From: Asparagopsis taxiformis | Lineage: Eukaryota; Rhodophyta; Florideophyceae; Bonnemaisoniales; Bonnemaisoniaceae | Length of the DNA stretch: 64,000 nt | Assembly (NCBI GenBank): GCA_030407315.1 | Contig: JALQPE010000101.1 | Coordinates: 124,001 to 188,000 of the forward strand | Direction: 5' to 3' | Part shown: positions 19,235 to 29,574 of the stretch, one piece after another | Layout: each line of letters begins with the position of its first letter | Position numbering within the stretch: position 1 is the first letter of the stretch | Made by a program: the position numbers and the translations under genes | The notes under the pieces: generated by a model | Databases searched by the model: none | Told to the model about the DNA's origin: nothing | The model's input: only the letters and a program-made list of their open reading frames with translations

Positions 19235-19599
19235 AAAGGTCATTTTACTGTGACCGCCGTTGTAGAAAATGGATGCCGGGCCATGCGCACGCCTGGAATG
19301 AATATATATGGACGAAGACATGTTTGAGCCAATATAATTTGTTGCGAATGTCTACCACCTTGTGTTGCAAGTCCCAAACCGTTGGTTCCTATGATAGTTG
19401 TATGAATTTGTAGAAACAGAATGGACTAGGAAAGTTCCTGTCCCACTTCAGATTTTTAGCATCCCTTGTAAATGTTTTGTTCGCTACTGTAGTAAAATCA
19501 ATCGCAATCATTGAACACTGCCAGCTAATTTCAGCCAAGTCGGTAGACCATGGAGCATCATAGACATTAAACCATTTCAAGCCGAATAATGTGCTTTCG
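19235..19599. other. Convergent intergenic gap, no gene seen
   Basis: The 3' flanks of the GT14 gene and the DUF1415 gene meet here. No coding or RNA feature is recognised. Confidence 0.4.
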
Positions 19600-20418
19600 T
19601 CATGCAATTTGATCGCTTGCAGTGAGGGAACGATATAATGCCATCAATTTTTCAGTACCGAGTGATTGCAACGTTCGCTGATTTCTTTCCAAAATCCCAT
19701 CCGTTCGCCCTTCCTCGACATACTTGTCTACCATAGGTGCTCTCAGCAAATTAATGATAGCGTACGGGGCGCGTTTGTCGAAATTGATTGCATCATGATC
19801 ATTCTCTGCATTTCCCCATTGATGGAAGGGATGAAAGCACGCGAGCATGACCTCATCGACGAGATTGTCGTCCTGTTCAACATAGCTCTCGAGATCAGAC
19901 GATAGGGCATGGAACCTATAAAAGTCACCGACGGCAAATTTGGGCAGCACAATAAGTGTTGTCGATACGCTCTCTGCAGGGCATTTAAGCAGGAAATTAA
20001 TCTCGGATAATACTGTGCTGAACACCCCGGACTCATCGTCTGCTTGCGAAATGGACACCCGGACCGTGTTTTCGTTGAGAACAGCCTCTGCAAACGGGCA
20101 GAGATTCAATCCGCACACAATGACGCGAGCCCATGCTATTGTGCGCGCTTCAACCGATATTGAGCTTTCGATCGCGTCGATGCAGCATCGTGCTGGACGA
20201 TTTGTGGATTTGAGCGGTGTACGGGGTCGCTGGGGGCATCTGTTGTGGTAGAAAGACAATGGGGATTTGTTCGTAGAAAACCGATGCGGTGAGTGATTCG
20301 GGGCGATGTACGCTGAATTATCTGGCGACTTCATAGCTAAAGAGGTGGCGTAACTCTCTAATATCAGCCAATACTGTAGTCGATGGTGCCTTGTAATCTT
20401 TTGTGCAGTCGGCAGCAT
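19600..20418 (-). CDS. DUF1415-family protein, probably plastid-targeted (272 aa)
   Basis: From about residue 90 the protein matches the bacterial/algal DUF1415 family (COG3310): WARVIVCGLNLCPFA, VRVSISQADDE, STTLIVLP, DFYRFHALSSDLESYVE, ACFHPFHQWG, INFDKRAPYAIINLLR and a conserved C-terminal helix (NQRTLQSLGTEKL). The biochemical role of the family is unknown; the invariant NLCPFA Cys and HPFHQWG residues suggest a metal or redox site (inference). The first 85 residues are Ser/Arg/Pro-rich with few acids, a plausible transit peptide. The ATG at 20418 was chosen because the frame further upstream begins only with GTG. ATG 20334 is the alternative. Confidence 0.82.
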   Translation of the reverse strand: MLPTAQKITRHHRLQYWLILESYATSLAMKSPDNSAYIAPNHSPHRFSTNKSPLSFYHNRCPQRPRTPLKSTNRPARCCIDAIESSISVEARTIAWARVIVCGLNLCPFAEAVLNENTVRVSISQADDESGVFSTVLSEINFLLKCPAESVSTTLIVLPKFAVGDFYRFHALSSDLESYVEQDDNLVDEVMLACFHPFHQWGNAENDHDAINFDKRAPYAIINLLRAPMVDKYVEEGRTDGILERNQRTLQSLGTEKLMALYRSLTASDQIA

Positions 20419-20506
20419 GATGAACCTCGAAATCCTAAACGGCAGGAGAAAATTTATGTAATTCAAACCTACATAAGCTGAATTAATCACATTTTCCACC
20501 TTTATG

Positions 20507-20514
20507 TCACGTCA
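20507..20514. promoter_or_regulatory. CRE-like box TCACGTCA
   Basis: TCACGTCA (TGACGTGA on the minus strand) lies in the shared upstream region of the DUF1415 and CAP-G2 genes. It is a candidate bZIP site. Function is inferred only. Confidence 0.3.
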
Positions 20515-20707
20515 CGCTTATCATATCCCGTAAGTGCGTTCACCTTTTTGAATTTGAAATGTCGCGCTCAATACCACTCGACTTTTCGTTACAACATCTC
20601 CCGACCACGTTTACAGAGTCCTTCCGTTTCCAAGCTACTCACCTCACTACTCCTTCACTAGACCGTCAAGTCGATTCCTACCCCAAGCTCGAGTAGGACG
20701 GCACAAC

Positions 20708-23700
20708 ATGGAAGCCTCCTGCGACTGGCTTCTGAAAACGCTCGAACAGGCCGACTTATCTTCATTGCGAACTGTACTCGCGAAACACCGCGCTCAGGAT
20801 GACACGTTTGATTTACTAGAGTTATTCTCTTTCATGCCGGAGAGAAAAATCACGCAGTTCTCCAAATTCCTTCGCGAAGCACTCACACCGGCCATTGAGC
20901 ACATCAACGACGTTCTCGAGGAAGAACATACGGAGCATATCGCAATCATACGCGCAGTCTCAGATATCCTTTGGCTCATCGTGCAGAACCGCGTTACAAT
21001 CCTCTCCCCATCAGTACGAGACGTTGTGGTCGATTTACACGCTATCCTCCTCGCATTGCCAGAGGGCCAGGCGCAGAATCAGGTCGCCAAAATATGCGAG
21101 TGGCTCTTCCATTCCGGCGATGCACAGCGTGAACTTGTCGTCCCCCAGACTATGCTCTACTTGCTTTTGCGCAGCTTCGGAGACGAGAGCATGTTTGTGC
21201 GTAAGGGCGATCCCAAGCCTGTCAGACCTGGCGGCACTACGGCAGATGTGAAGAGAGTTTACAAAATGCGTGATGCTTTGGATATGCTTGAGCTGTCTCA
21301 AGATGTGCCTGATACAGATACTATTCGAACCTTGCTTTTGCGTTGTGCCACTTCTGCAATTTATCTCCGTCTTGAAGATGGTCAGAAATTTCTCGCTCAC
21401 TTGCTCACTTTGGAAGATATTCAGGAAGCCTTCTTCAATGCACTCCTCAACCAACTCGCTGTCATTCGAAAATCTCGCGCTGATTTCTTTGGCAGAGTGT
21501 TCCTGCTCGCGTGGAAACTAGAAAATTCGCAGTCGATTTCCCGAATGTTCAGGACTATTACTGAGAAAGCACTTTTTGCTGGTACAGAACCGTTTGCATC
21601 AAACTTGAGAACAGTCTTGTCTGCTTTTCATGTTAACAAGCGTATCAAGGGTGTGGATGAACTTTTGGATCAAACATATGGACCGATCTTATTCAAAAAT
21701 CTGATGGTTGCCAACCCGTTTGTGCGCCGCAATGCCGTCATCATCTTGGCCGAGGCTTTTCCAATTCACACCCCAAGCGCGTTGATGGAAGAAATCGAGA
21801 AAGCTATAGCATTCCAATGCGGCAAATTACTTGATTTGCTTGATGACCCCTCTCCAATCGTCCGCCGTGCAACAGTCCAGGGCGTTTGTCGTGTTCTCGG
21901 TCTTTTGTGGGAGCTCGTACCTCTTGCTACTGCCAAAAAAGATGCTCCAGCTCATTACGACAAAGTTGGCCTTCGATTCCTCTTCAGCTCATGTGCGTAT
22001 TGCTGTCTTCGAGGGCATCAAATTCCTACTTGACAACCATTTTACACACGGTCATTTAGCAGTGGCCTTGCCCAGATTGGGCAGTCTCATTCATGACAAT
22101 ATTGAGAGGGTTCGAATTGTTTTTCTTGACCTTCTGGTGGTATTGAAAGCACAGAGAATAGTATCAATGCGGTATTTTGATGTGGTCCCTGTGAAAGATC
22201 TTCTCCTGCGCCTTCCGAATGAATCTCCACCAGTCGCCTCGAGAATAATGAATCTCATCGTGTCCTCATATTTTCCGCAGGACGGAAGAGGTAAGACTAC
22301 TGAAGAAATTGCTGCAAACCAAGTACGGTCATGCTATTCCATGCTGGAGAATAGTAACGAGGCCTGTCGATATTTCTACAGGAATTTGAATCTTTACGTG
22401 TCTCCAGGACCGATCTGTGAATTTGCACTGAGATTGTCTGCCATAGCAATTGAGGCACCACTCATCACTTCTTCTACTGGGAGCCGATCGAAACAGCGAA
22501 AGCGAGAAAGTCGCAAAGCATCTCGCCGGGGACAGGGAAAAAGACCAAGGAATAGGTTGAATGACGAAAATGAAGAGCCTCCGGATGACAACATTCTTCG
22601 AAACAGAGATGACCTAGATTCGCAGGACAAAAGATCACTTGGCACCCCAGTTGACAAAGCGACTCTTTTAGATGTCGTCGCGGATTTGTTGGTATCGATG
22701 TCGCCAAGTTTGCAAAAATCAGCAAATGCAGAACTCAAGACCTATGTTGAGGAGATTTTTGCTGGTGAAGCTTTGAAACCACTGTTGATTCCTAGGGGAA
22801 ACAACCCTCAATCCCGTGCAGCATGTTGGAGAATCGCCAGCTGCGTATCTCCAGCCAAGGTGAAGCCAATCACTACATTCTGGCGCGAACAGCTTGATTC
22901 AGCTCTTGATTGGCATGAACGCGAAGGGAAAGCAATCAAAGATCACGAAAGCGTGGTGACGTCGCTTATTTTCTGCGGTATGCGCTGGAATAAGATATCC
23001 GAACTTGGGGCGGTATTCTCAAGATGGGCTGATGGTGCAATTTCTGGCCATCGTGCTCCACGACTGAGCGCAAAATCAAGAAAAACAACGAGGAAGTCTG
23101 GTCGCAGGAAGAATGCCTCGACATTAGATTCACATGAACTTGACACGAGTGCCTCCGGGTTTGAAGCTAGGGCCACTTCGTTAAGGGCTCTTCGTTCAGC
23201 AGCGTTGGTGCTCACCGAAAATTTGGAGTTGAGGGAAGAGTTTTTCCGATGCTTGGCAATGTCTTCTCAGAAGTCTGGTCAAGCTATGAAGGATTTCCCC
23301 AGCGGTGCAATGCAACTTGTGAGTGAAATCAGAAGGGGGTGCCTAGGTGCCATTGACTATGTGCTGGACAATTTTGATACTAGTAGTGGTACAAGAGATC
23401 TCCCTGACTCTGCATTACTGCTGCAGTGCTTAACGGCGGTATGGCGATTAGTGTTATGTGCGACAAGCGATACATCTCCTAGTGCAGAGTTGTTGGGAGA
23501 ACTTCAAGAGATGTTGCAATGGTGTAGTGGGGTATCACTGCTTGAACGCGCATCAAAGGTTGATGAATCATTCGCATATGCATTATCCAGCGTATCGGTT
23601 GCCCACTGTGCAGATGCTATCGGGCTTGGTTACATCACTGGTCCCGGTCTGCTTTGTGTCGAATCGTTGGTGAAAGGGGTTTCAGAATATTCACATGGTT

Positions 23701-24536
23701 CAGATCCGCACAAAATGACACGTCCTATAGTGGAATTGCTGCGATTGGCATTTCAAATGCGAGAACAATACGTATTCAAGACTTCGACAAACGATGAAGA
23801 ACGGGAGAGTTCCGACCGTCTTGCCCTAGAGAAAACCATGACCTTGGTGCTGAGCACATCGTGTAGAATGATGAGTTCCTGCAAGGTTGCGCAGAACAAA
23901 CTAACAGGTCAGCCTGCAAAGCTTGATGTGCTCGGAGAGTTTTTGAGTGATGTGCTCATTTCATTCTGCGTTCCGGGCAGTAACGAAAGCTTTCGGAATA
24001 CGATTGGGGGAATTATGCAGAGCTGCTTTGCGTCAGTAGATGCGGCGGAACATAATTTCTTTGCCTCAGTGATTTGCAACATTTTAAGGAATCTGGTTAC
24101 TGGGCCTACGCGGCGGAACAACACGTCGCTTGCGTCTGAAGTTTTCAAGGAAGTTGTGATTGGGATGAAAAACGATGCAGCCAAAGCAGAGTTCCAACGA
24201 TCCCTGGCTAACCTGTTATGTTTCCTTACCAACTGTATTTTCACATTCTGCGAAGACAATGGTGCTCCACAGCCATCCGCCGTTGAATTCTTTGCGACCA
24301 TGGAAGCAGTATTCTCTGTTGAATTTGACAATACAGAGAAAGCGGGCACGGACGCCGAAACGGCAGAGTCACTTACAGATGCTCGGAAAGTCTTGAATAA
24401 TCTAATAGAGATGGCGAACGGTGCACCTGCGACGGAACAGAAAGATTCTGCAGCGGATTTGCGCTTCAATCCAGCTCAGGAAGAGGGGAAAGAAGAGACA
24501 AACGAGCAGTCGCAAGCTACAACACAAGAAAACTAG
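20708..24536 (+). CDS. NCAPG2: Condensin-2 complex subunit G2 (CAP-G2) with a one-base frameshift
   Basis: This HEAT-repeat subunit of condensin II acts in mitotic chromosome assembly. The hallmark block is split over two frames: LLDDPSPIVRRATVQGVCRVLG...LWELVP in the first, then LAFDSSSAHVRIAVFEGIKFLLDN and LPRLGSLIHDNIERVRIVFLDLLVVLKAQR in the second. These line up with animal and plant CAP-G2. The frames switch at the A6 run 21935-21940; removing one A gives AKKMLQLITTKLAFD and one continuous protein of about 1,275 residues. That is close to the family's usual size (just over 1,100 in animals). The C-terminal part has a Lys/Arg-rich insert (about residues 595-630) and a polar tail. Either the base is a homopolymer sequencing error, or the gene is broken, or it is rescued by slippage. 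Intact coding on both sides argues for an error. Confidence 0.88.
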
Positions 24537-24662
24537 CATTGACGGCATGAAGCTCCGCATCTCTAAACGTTGTAAATATTGAAGCTGGCTATTCCTCGCC
24601 AAAATGCCACCAGATGATATATACAGCCACGATTATATTCAACAGCCGCTCACGACCTGAAC

Positions 24663-26129
24663 CTACATGAGTATACGTCGACCCGACAGCGAGTCCATCT
24701 CGCCCGGTGTAATCGGTGCAACATCCATGCTTTTGTCCGCACCCGGCGCAGCATAACCCTGATACCTTCGTCGCACTTTGAACGCCATGAGCGCCACAGC
24801 CAGAAAAATAGCAATGGCGATGCCAAGAAAAAGAACAGTCTGAAAAGAAATACCATCTTTCTCATCTGGGATTAGACCGAAATTGCCAGCGTCAAGATTC
24901 TTCTCTCTCGTTAGAACCGCCCATGTCATGGAGGCGAACCTGCGCATACCGGTCATGCATTCCCGTCGACGGGCAAGCGGGCCCGCGACTGTGCGGTCGT
25001 CTGTCGATGCTAAATATTGTGCAATTGGACAGTAGTAGTCATCACATCCTGGAAGTAGTACTGCGGCTCCGTTATATTCTACACGCACTGTGAGCTTACC
25101 GTCACTGGCTTTGTGCAATTCCCACATCACGGTGGAGTTGTACGGGGGATATACGCCGTTGAAGACGCGCATTGCGGACAGAGCGGCTGCAAGCGTAGTG
25201 TCATGCGCGGAATACAGCACAAACTTCTTATAATTCTTCAGGGCTTTCTGTGGGAGCACGCGCTTATCACGTAGATTAGCTAGAGCCATGCGCTCTTTGA
25301 TGTCATTGAGAAGGAGGCCAGAGCGTAAACGATTGACCTCTTTACCGTCGTTTCCGTACGTCAGAAGCCAATTGGACAAGTTTCTGGCCTGGGACACCAA
25401 TTCGGGAGTGGCACCCTTGTGCAAGGGAACACCATGCGCAGCATATACATTCCAAGTATCAGATAGATCGGATAGGTCGAACAGGGTAAACACGTCCTTC
25501 TTACTACCCGTAACCCTTTTGGCCGCCTTTAAAACGGCTGCATTCTGGGAAGTTACTTTGCGGAATGGTGCAGAGGCTCTTTTCTCGGTCATGAGAGCGT
25601 CATGACGTGGACAGTTTATGCCTGGAATAAGCATATCTTCCGTCTCTGTCGATGTCGTATGAACGGGAATGATCTGAATACGATGCGGTAAGCCGGACTC
25701 CATTTCGGTGGGGGCATCGTGACCAAAACGCTCGCGAACGTCGGATAAACTTGCTGTGCCTGGTGGATAGAGGCCCATGAAGAGGGCATTAGCACTGAGG
25801 ATGGTGCGGTCCACATCGGTTGATCGACAATATACTGTGGACTGGTCGTAGGTCTCTGGCAAAAAGCCGGTGTCGACATAGCGCGTGCGAAGTTTTGTTC
25901 CGTGTACATACTGCGCATGGGCACCGATTGATGTCAGCATGCCGATTCCTTCCGGCCAGGCGGAGAGCGGAAGAGTGTCGGTTGGGAAAGTGTATAGGGG
26001 CGTGCGGTCACCATGTCGGATTAGAAGTGCGGTGAAGAGGAGCTGACGTTCCGGTGGTAACTGCTCCACGGCTTCGTCAGATAAGGAGAGAGAGAAGAGT
26101 GCAACAAAGAAGGAGTAGAGAAGGAACAT
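24663..26129 (-). CDS. Histidine acid phosphatase, membrane-anchored lysosomal/vacuolar type (488 aa)
   Basis: This is a branch-2 histidine phosphatase hydrolysing phosphomonoesters in the secretory or vacuolar lumen. A signal peptide (MFLLYSFFVALFSLSLS) precedes the catalytic RHGDRTP (about 34-40), whose His is the phospho-acceptor. The second catalytic motif, SAHDTTLAAAL, is near residue 305. Several Cys residues in the C-terminal half could form disulfides. A transmembrane helix at about 428-447 is followed by a cytosolic tail of about 41 residues containing RRRYQGYAAPG, with possible Tyr-based sorting signals. This architecture resembles lysosomal acid phosphatase. The ATG at 26129 was chosen for the signal peptide; the frame continues upstream to 26639 but overlaps the opposite BSD gene. 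Confidence 0.9.
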   Translation of the reverse strand: MFLLYSFFVALFSLSLSDEAVEQLPPERQLLFTALLIRHGDRTPLYTFPTDTLPLSAWPEGIGMLTSIGAHAQYVHGTKLRTRYVDTGFLPETYDQSTVYCRSTDVDRTILSANALFMGLYPPGTASLSDVRERFGHDAPTEMESGLPHRIQIIPVHTTSTETEDMLIPGINCPRHDALMTEKRASAPFRKVTSQNAAVLKAAKRVTGSKKDVFTLFDLSDLSDTWNVYAAHGVPLHKGATPELVSQARNLSNWLLTYGNDGKEVNRLRSGLLLNDIKERMALANLRDKRVLPQKALKNYKKFVLYSAHDTTLAAALSAMRVFNGVYPPYNSTVMWELHKASDGKLTVRVEYNGAAVLLPGCDDYYCPIAQYLASTDDRTVAGPLARRRECMTGMRRFASMTWAVLTREKNLDAGNFGLIPDEKDGISFQTVLFLGIAIAIFLAVALMAFKVRRRYQGYAAPGADKSMDVAPITPGEMDSLSGRRILM

Positions 26130-26413
26130 GTTGGTGTGTGGGAATTGGAGACAGATTGTGTCTGGAGCGGAGCGGGAACAATCGCAAGGGGAAAAGTAGC
26201 GAAAGCTATCAAGAGTGTGCTCATTGCTGGCAAATACAGTGGTATGATAACAGAACGACCTTACAATGTGAGATGCGGTGGTTTCAAAGTTACAATTCCA
26301 CAGTTTTTTTCCGTCTTGAATGTCAATCAATGGCAAGAAAGATCCATCCTTGAGGTCGTACAAACGGTTGCACTCAGTCGTCCCACTCACCACATTCCTC
26401 CTCTCGATACCAG

Positions 26414-27538
26414 ATGGATACCACAACCTCATCTGACGCACCCTCTCAAACTGCATCCGCGCCACAGCCGGAATCCACCCCATCCAACGGGCAACCACCC
26501 GCCCCGACGCGACCGGCAGCTCCAGCCGCGCTCGCGGACCCGCTCGCAGCGCTGGGATCGATGTGGAACGGGTGGATGTCCAATTCGGCGGCGCCATCAG
26601 AGCCCAAGGCGACAGGCGCTGCACAGACTGCAACTGCACCCAACGAGTGGTTGCAGGACGCTGGCGGAAAGCTGTGGGAGACAGCGCTTAATGTCGGCGA
26701 GAAACTCAAGGAGGCGACCAACTCGGTCGATACGGCAACTATCAATGACCAAGTTTCCGTGCTTCGCCAACGCTCGGCCGGCTTTGTGGATGACGTGTCC
26801 AAATCAGTCCAGTCTATGAATTTGAACATCGATCAAACTGAACTGACCAAACGTGCCGAAATTATCACGTCTTCGACGCGTAAGTTCATCGACCAGGCAT
26901 CGCAGTCCCTGCAAAAGGGACATGCAGAGGCGCTTGAGATCTTCGTGGATGCTGCACCTGCAAAGCCCGCACAGACGACGCATGTTCCCGTCGCGCCGTG
27001 GGATCTCGCCGCCCTTCCGGAAGAGGAACACAAATATGCTGACACCCTGCGTCAAGAAATGCTGAAAATCGTTGTGGATGCAATTTACTCGAAGAAGAAA
27101 CGTACTGATCTGTTTCTTTCAGACGTCGCCGAGAAGAATAACTTCAAGTTTGACTTTGATGCAAATTCAAGTATGGCGCTCGCAGCTCTGCAAGCTGATA
27201 AGAATATGAGACGCCTGCGTGCTGGTTTGGTGCCTGGGAAGATGAAAGAAGATGCTTTCTGGACGGTGTATTTCTATCATGTTCATCGTATTCGCCAAAT
27301 ACTCGTTGCTAATGCTGGCGTAATGCCGGAAGTGTCCGTCGATGAAGATGACGATGACCCTGCTGCTCTGTTTGCTGACGACGAAGATGAAGAGCTCGCG
27401 GCACTAAACGAATCGACGGTTCCTAAACTGAAGACGGGGTCACAGTTCGATGCGCCGCCACCAGCGCCAACGGAAGATTTGCCGGATGGAAAACGCAATT
27501 GGGATGATGAGATCGATGCTATCTTTGATGAAGAATAA
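26414..27538 (+). CDS. BSD-domain protein (374 aa)
   Basis: After a Pro/Ala/Thr-rich N-terminus come amphipathic helices (NEWLQDAGGKLWETALNVGEKLKE and SKSVQSMNLN). Then follows a region PWDLAALPEEEHKYADTLRQEM and the BSD domain (about 225-300) with the signature aromatic block DAFWTVYFYHVHRI. The C-terminus is strongly acidic (DEDDDDP, DDEDEE) and ends DDEIDAIFDEE. BSD proteins of this layout (synapse-associated/BSDC1-like) are found across eukaryotes, often with membrane or trafficking links; the exact role is unknown. It is transcribed divergently from the acid phosphatase, with 284 bp between the start codons. Confidence 0.85.
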   Translation: MDTTTSSDAPSQTASAPQPESTPSNGQPPAPTRPAAPAALADPLAALGSMWNGWMSNSAAPSEPKATGAAQTATAPNEWLQDAGGKLWETALNVGEKLKEATNSVDTATINDQVSVLRQRSAGFVDDVSKSVQSMNLNIDQTELTKRAEIITSSTRKFIDQASQSLQKGHAEALEIFVDAAPAKPAQTTHVPVAPWDLAALPEEEHKYADTLRQEMLKIVVDAIYSKKKRTDLFLSDVAEKNNFKFDFDANSSMALAALQADKNMRRLRAGLVPGKMKEDAFWTVYFYHVHRIRQILVANAGVMPEVSVDEDDDDPAALFADDEDEELAALNESTVPKLKTGSQFDAPPPAPTEDLPDGKRNWDDEIDAIFDEE

Positions 27539-27905
27539 CGTGTGCAGAGTTGATCTCAACCTTCTCATCTTTATTTATGTACTACTAAATCTTTCGCACT
27601 AGAACGATATGATCCGTGATAGACGCATTACCTTCCGTTGTTGTGGAACATCAGCTACTTTCATAAACAAAGCTGTGACCATGCCACATCGCATGTGCCA
27701 GTGGACCGCACTCGAAAAATTGCAGAATTTAATCCTCATTGTATCCATCAAGTCCAGTTGAGAGGTCATTATTGCATCTCTAAAAGCTTTCGAGCCCCAC
27801 ATAATCCCAAGTTGCCAGTATAGAAGTGACCGGCAACGAATGCCATTAACAACTTCTTTCCAGAGCCCAACCATAACACACTAATTCTTCTTGCCAACCT
27901 CAGCT
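27539..27905. other. Intergenic region before the BT1 gene
   Basis: This is the 3' flank of the BSD gene and the leader of the transporter gene. It is AT-rich and no gene is seen. Confidence 0.4.
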
Positions 27906-29519
27906 ATGAATGACCCATCTCGCTTGCACAACAATTTTCCTGTCGCATTCACAGCTGTTGTATCATCTGCTCCAATTCCGCACACATCCCAGTCATGCTT
28001 CATATCCCGCGCCAATCCTCATCATCAAAAACCCGCAGTCTCGCGAAAACGCCAGAGATCTTCGCGAATCGTCTGTTTGGAAAGCAGACGCCATGATAGC
28101 CCCAAATCAACAGAGACGCTTTCAGCGTCCGCCAAGTTTCTCGATACACTTCTGTCTGGCTTCCAACCCTCACCCGAGCTTGCAGCAATCCTATCCGTGT
28201 ATTTCGTCCAAGGTGCGCTTGGAATTTCTAGACTGGCGATTTCCTTCTTCTTAAAAGATGATTTGCACTTATCACCAGCCCAGTGCGCTGCTTTAACAGG
28301 TGCCGCAATGTTTCCGTGGCTCATCAAGCCAGTATACGGTTTTCTCTCAGATTCGCTCCCATTATTCGGTTACAGAAGACGCTCCTATCTCATCGGCGCC
28401 GGCGCTCTCGGTGTCGCAGCCTGGACTTCTTTAGCGACATTCGTCAATTCCGCACCTCTTGCCCTAGTGGCAACAATAGCCTCGTCAATGTCTGTTGCGA
28501 TCTCAGACGTCGTTGCAGATTCTATCGTCGTGGAACGTGTCCGCAAACTACCAGCTGAGCGCTCCGGTGCGCTTCAATCTCTTTGTTGGGGCACATCTGC
28601 TGTTGGCGGTTTACTTTCGGCGTACTTTAGCGGTAGCCTTATTGAGACACTTGGGGTACGCGAGGTATTCGCACTCACCGCTATCCTTCCCATCACCACG
28701 ACGCTTTTTGCAGGCCTCATCTCCGAGGAAAGAGTATCTCCGGAAAGTGTTGGTGGTTTTCTCCCCACCGCAAAGCAAAGGTCTCTAGCTTTGTGGGACG
28801 CGTTGCGTAACCCGTCTGTGTATTTACCGGTGGCTTTCATTTTTGCATGGCAGGCAACTCCGTCCCCGGAGAGTGCTCTGTTCTTTTTTTCTACAAACGT
28901 ACTAGGCTTTGGACCCGAATTTCTCGGACGGGTCCGACTCGCCTCGTCAGGCGCTGCACTCTTCGGCTTGTGGTTGTACAGAAGTTATTTAAGCAAGCTA
29001 GACGTGAAGACACAGCTGTTTTGGTCCACGATAGCGAGTGTGCCACTTAGTCTGACGCAGGTGATACTGGTTACACGGGCAAATATCCCGCTGGGTATAT
29101 CGGACCAGTTTTTCGCGCTCACAGATTCTGCCGTTCTGACAGCTCTGGGACAAGTTGCTTTTATGCCCACATTGGTTCTCGCCGCTCGTATGTGTCCTCC
29201 AGGCGTAGAAGGGACACTCTTCGCTGCGCTTATGAGCGTATACAATGCTAGCGGTGCAGTTTCGAGTGAACTTGGTGCTCTGCTCACAACAGCATTGGGA
29301 GTCAATGAGTCCAATTTTGACAATCTTTGGATTCTCATCACCATTTGTAGTTTTAGTGGTCTGCTCGCGTTGCCTTTGTTGCGACTAATAGATGAAGCGC
29401 CACCAGAACAAGATGAGGAACCCTTCATACGAGCTGAAGACAGTACAGATGGTGATATAGAAAAGGCGGTGAGCTTATCGAGTTCCGCTCAGCAAGTTGA
29501 CATTTCCAAAATCGATTAA
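27906..29519 (+). CDS. BT1-family folate/pterin transporter, probably plastid (537 aa)
   Basis: This major-facilitator-type carrier of the folate-biopterin transporter (BT1) family has about 12 membrane segments. Family blocks are visible: LSVYFVQGALGISRLAISFFLKDDLHLSP, PWLIKPVYGFLSDSLPLFGYRRRSYL, MSVAISDVVADSIVVERVR and SLCWGTSAVGGL. Plant and cyanobacterial members carry folates across the chloroplast envelope. The 95-residue N-terminus is Ser/Arg/His-rich with an early Phe pair (NNFPVAFTA), consistent with a transit peptide. The start is the first ATG (27906); the frame's further extension begins with TTG. The tail is acidic. It converges on the NmrA-like gene, with only 55 bp between the stops. 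Confidence 0.88.
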   Translation: MNDPSRLHNNFPVAFTAVVSSAPIPHTSQSCFISRANPHHQKPAVSRKRQRSSRIVCLESRRHDSPKSTETLSASAKFLDTLLSGFQPSPELAAILSVYFVQGALGISRLAISFFLKDDLHLSPAQCAALTGAAMFPWLIKPVYGFLSDSLPLFGYRRRSYLIGAGALGVAAWTSLATFVNSAPLALVATIASSMSVAISDVVADSIVVERVRKLPAERSGALQSLCWGTSAVGGLLSAYFSGSLIETLGVREVFALTAILPITTTLFAGLISEERVSPESVGGFLPTAKQRSLALWDALRNPSVYLPVAFIFAWQATPSPESALFFFSTNVLGFGPEFLGRVRLASSGAALFGLWLYRSYLSKLDVKTQLFWSTIASVPLSLTQVILVTRANIPLGISDQFFALTDSAVLTALGQVAFMPTLVLAARMCPPGVEGTLFAALMSVYNASGAVSSELGALLTTALGVNESNFDNLWILITICSFSGLLALPLLRLIDEAPPEQDEEPFIRAEDSTDGDIEKAVSLSSSAQQVDISKID

Positions 29520-29574
29520 GCGCGCTCGGATTGTACTACTAGACAATTTATAATAAACGATTGATTGACGTGCA

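Noticed and set aside
26130..26639. Upstream extension of the acid phosphatase frame
   Set aside because: It is antisense to the BSD gene and precedes a good signal peptide; the extension is an open shadow.
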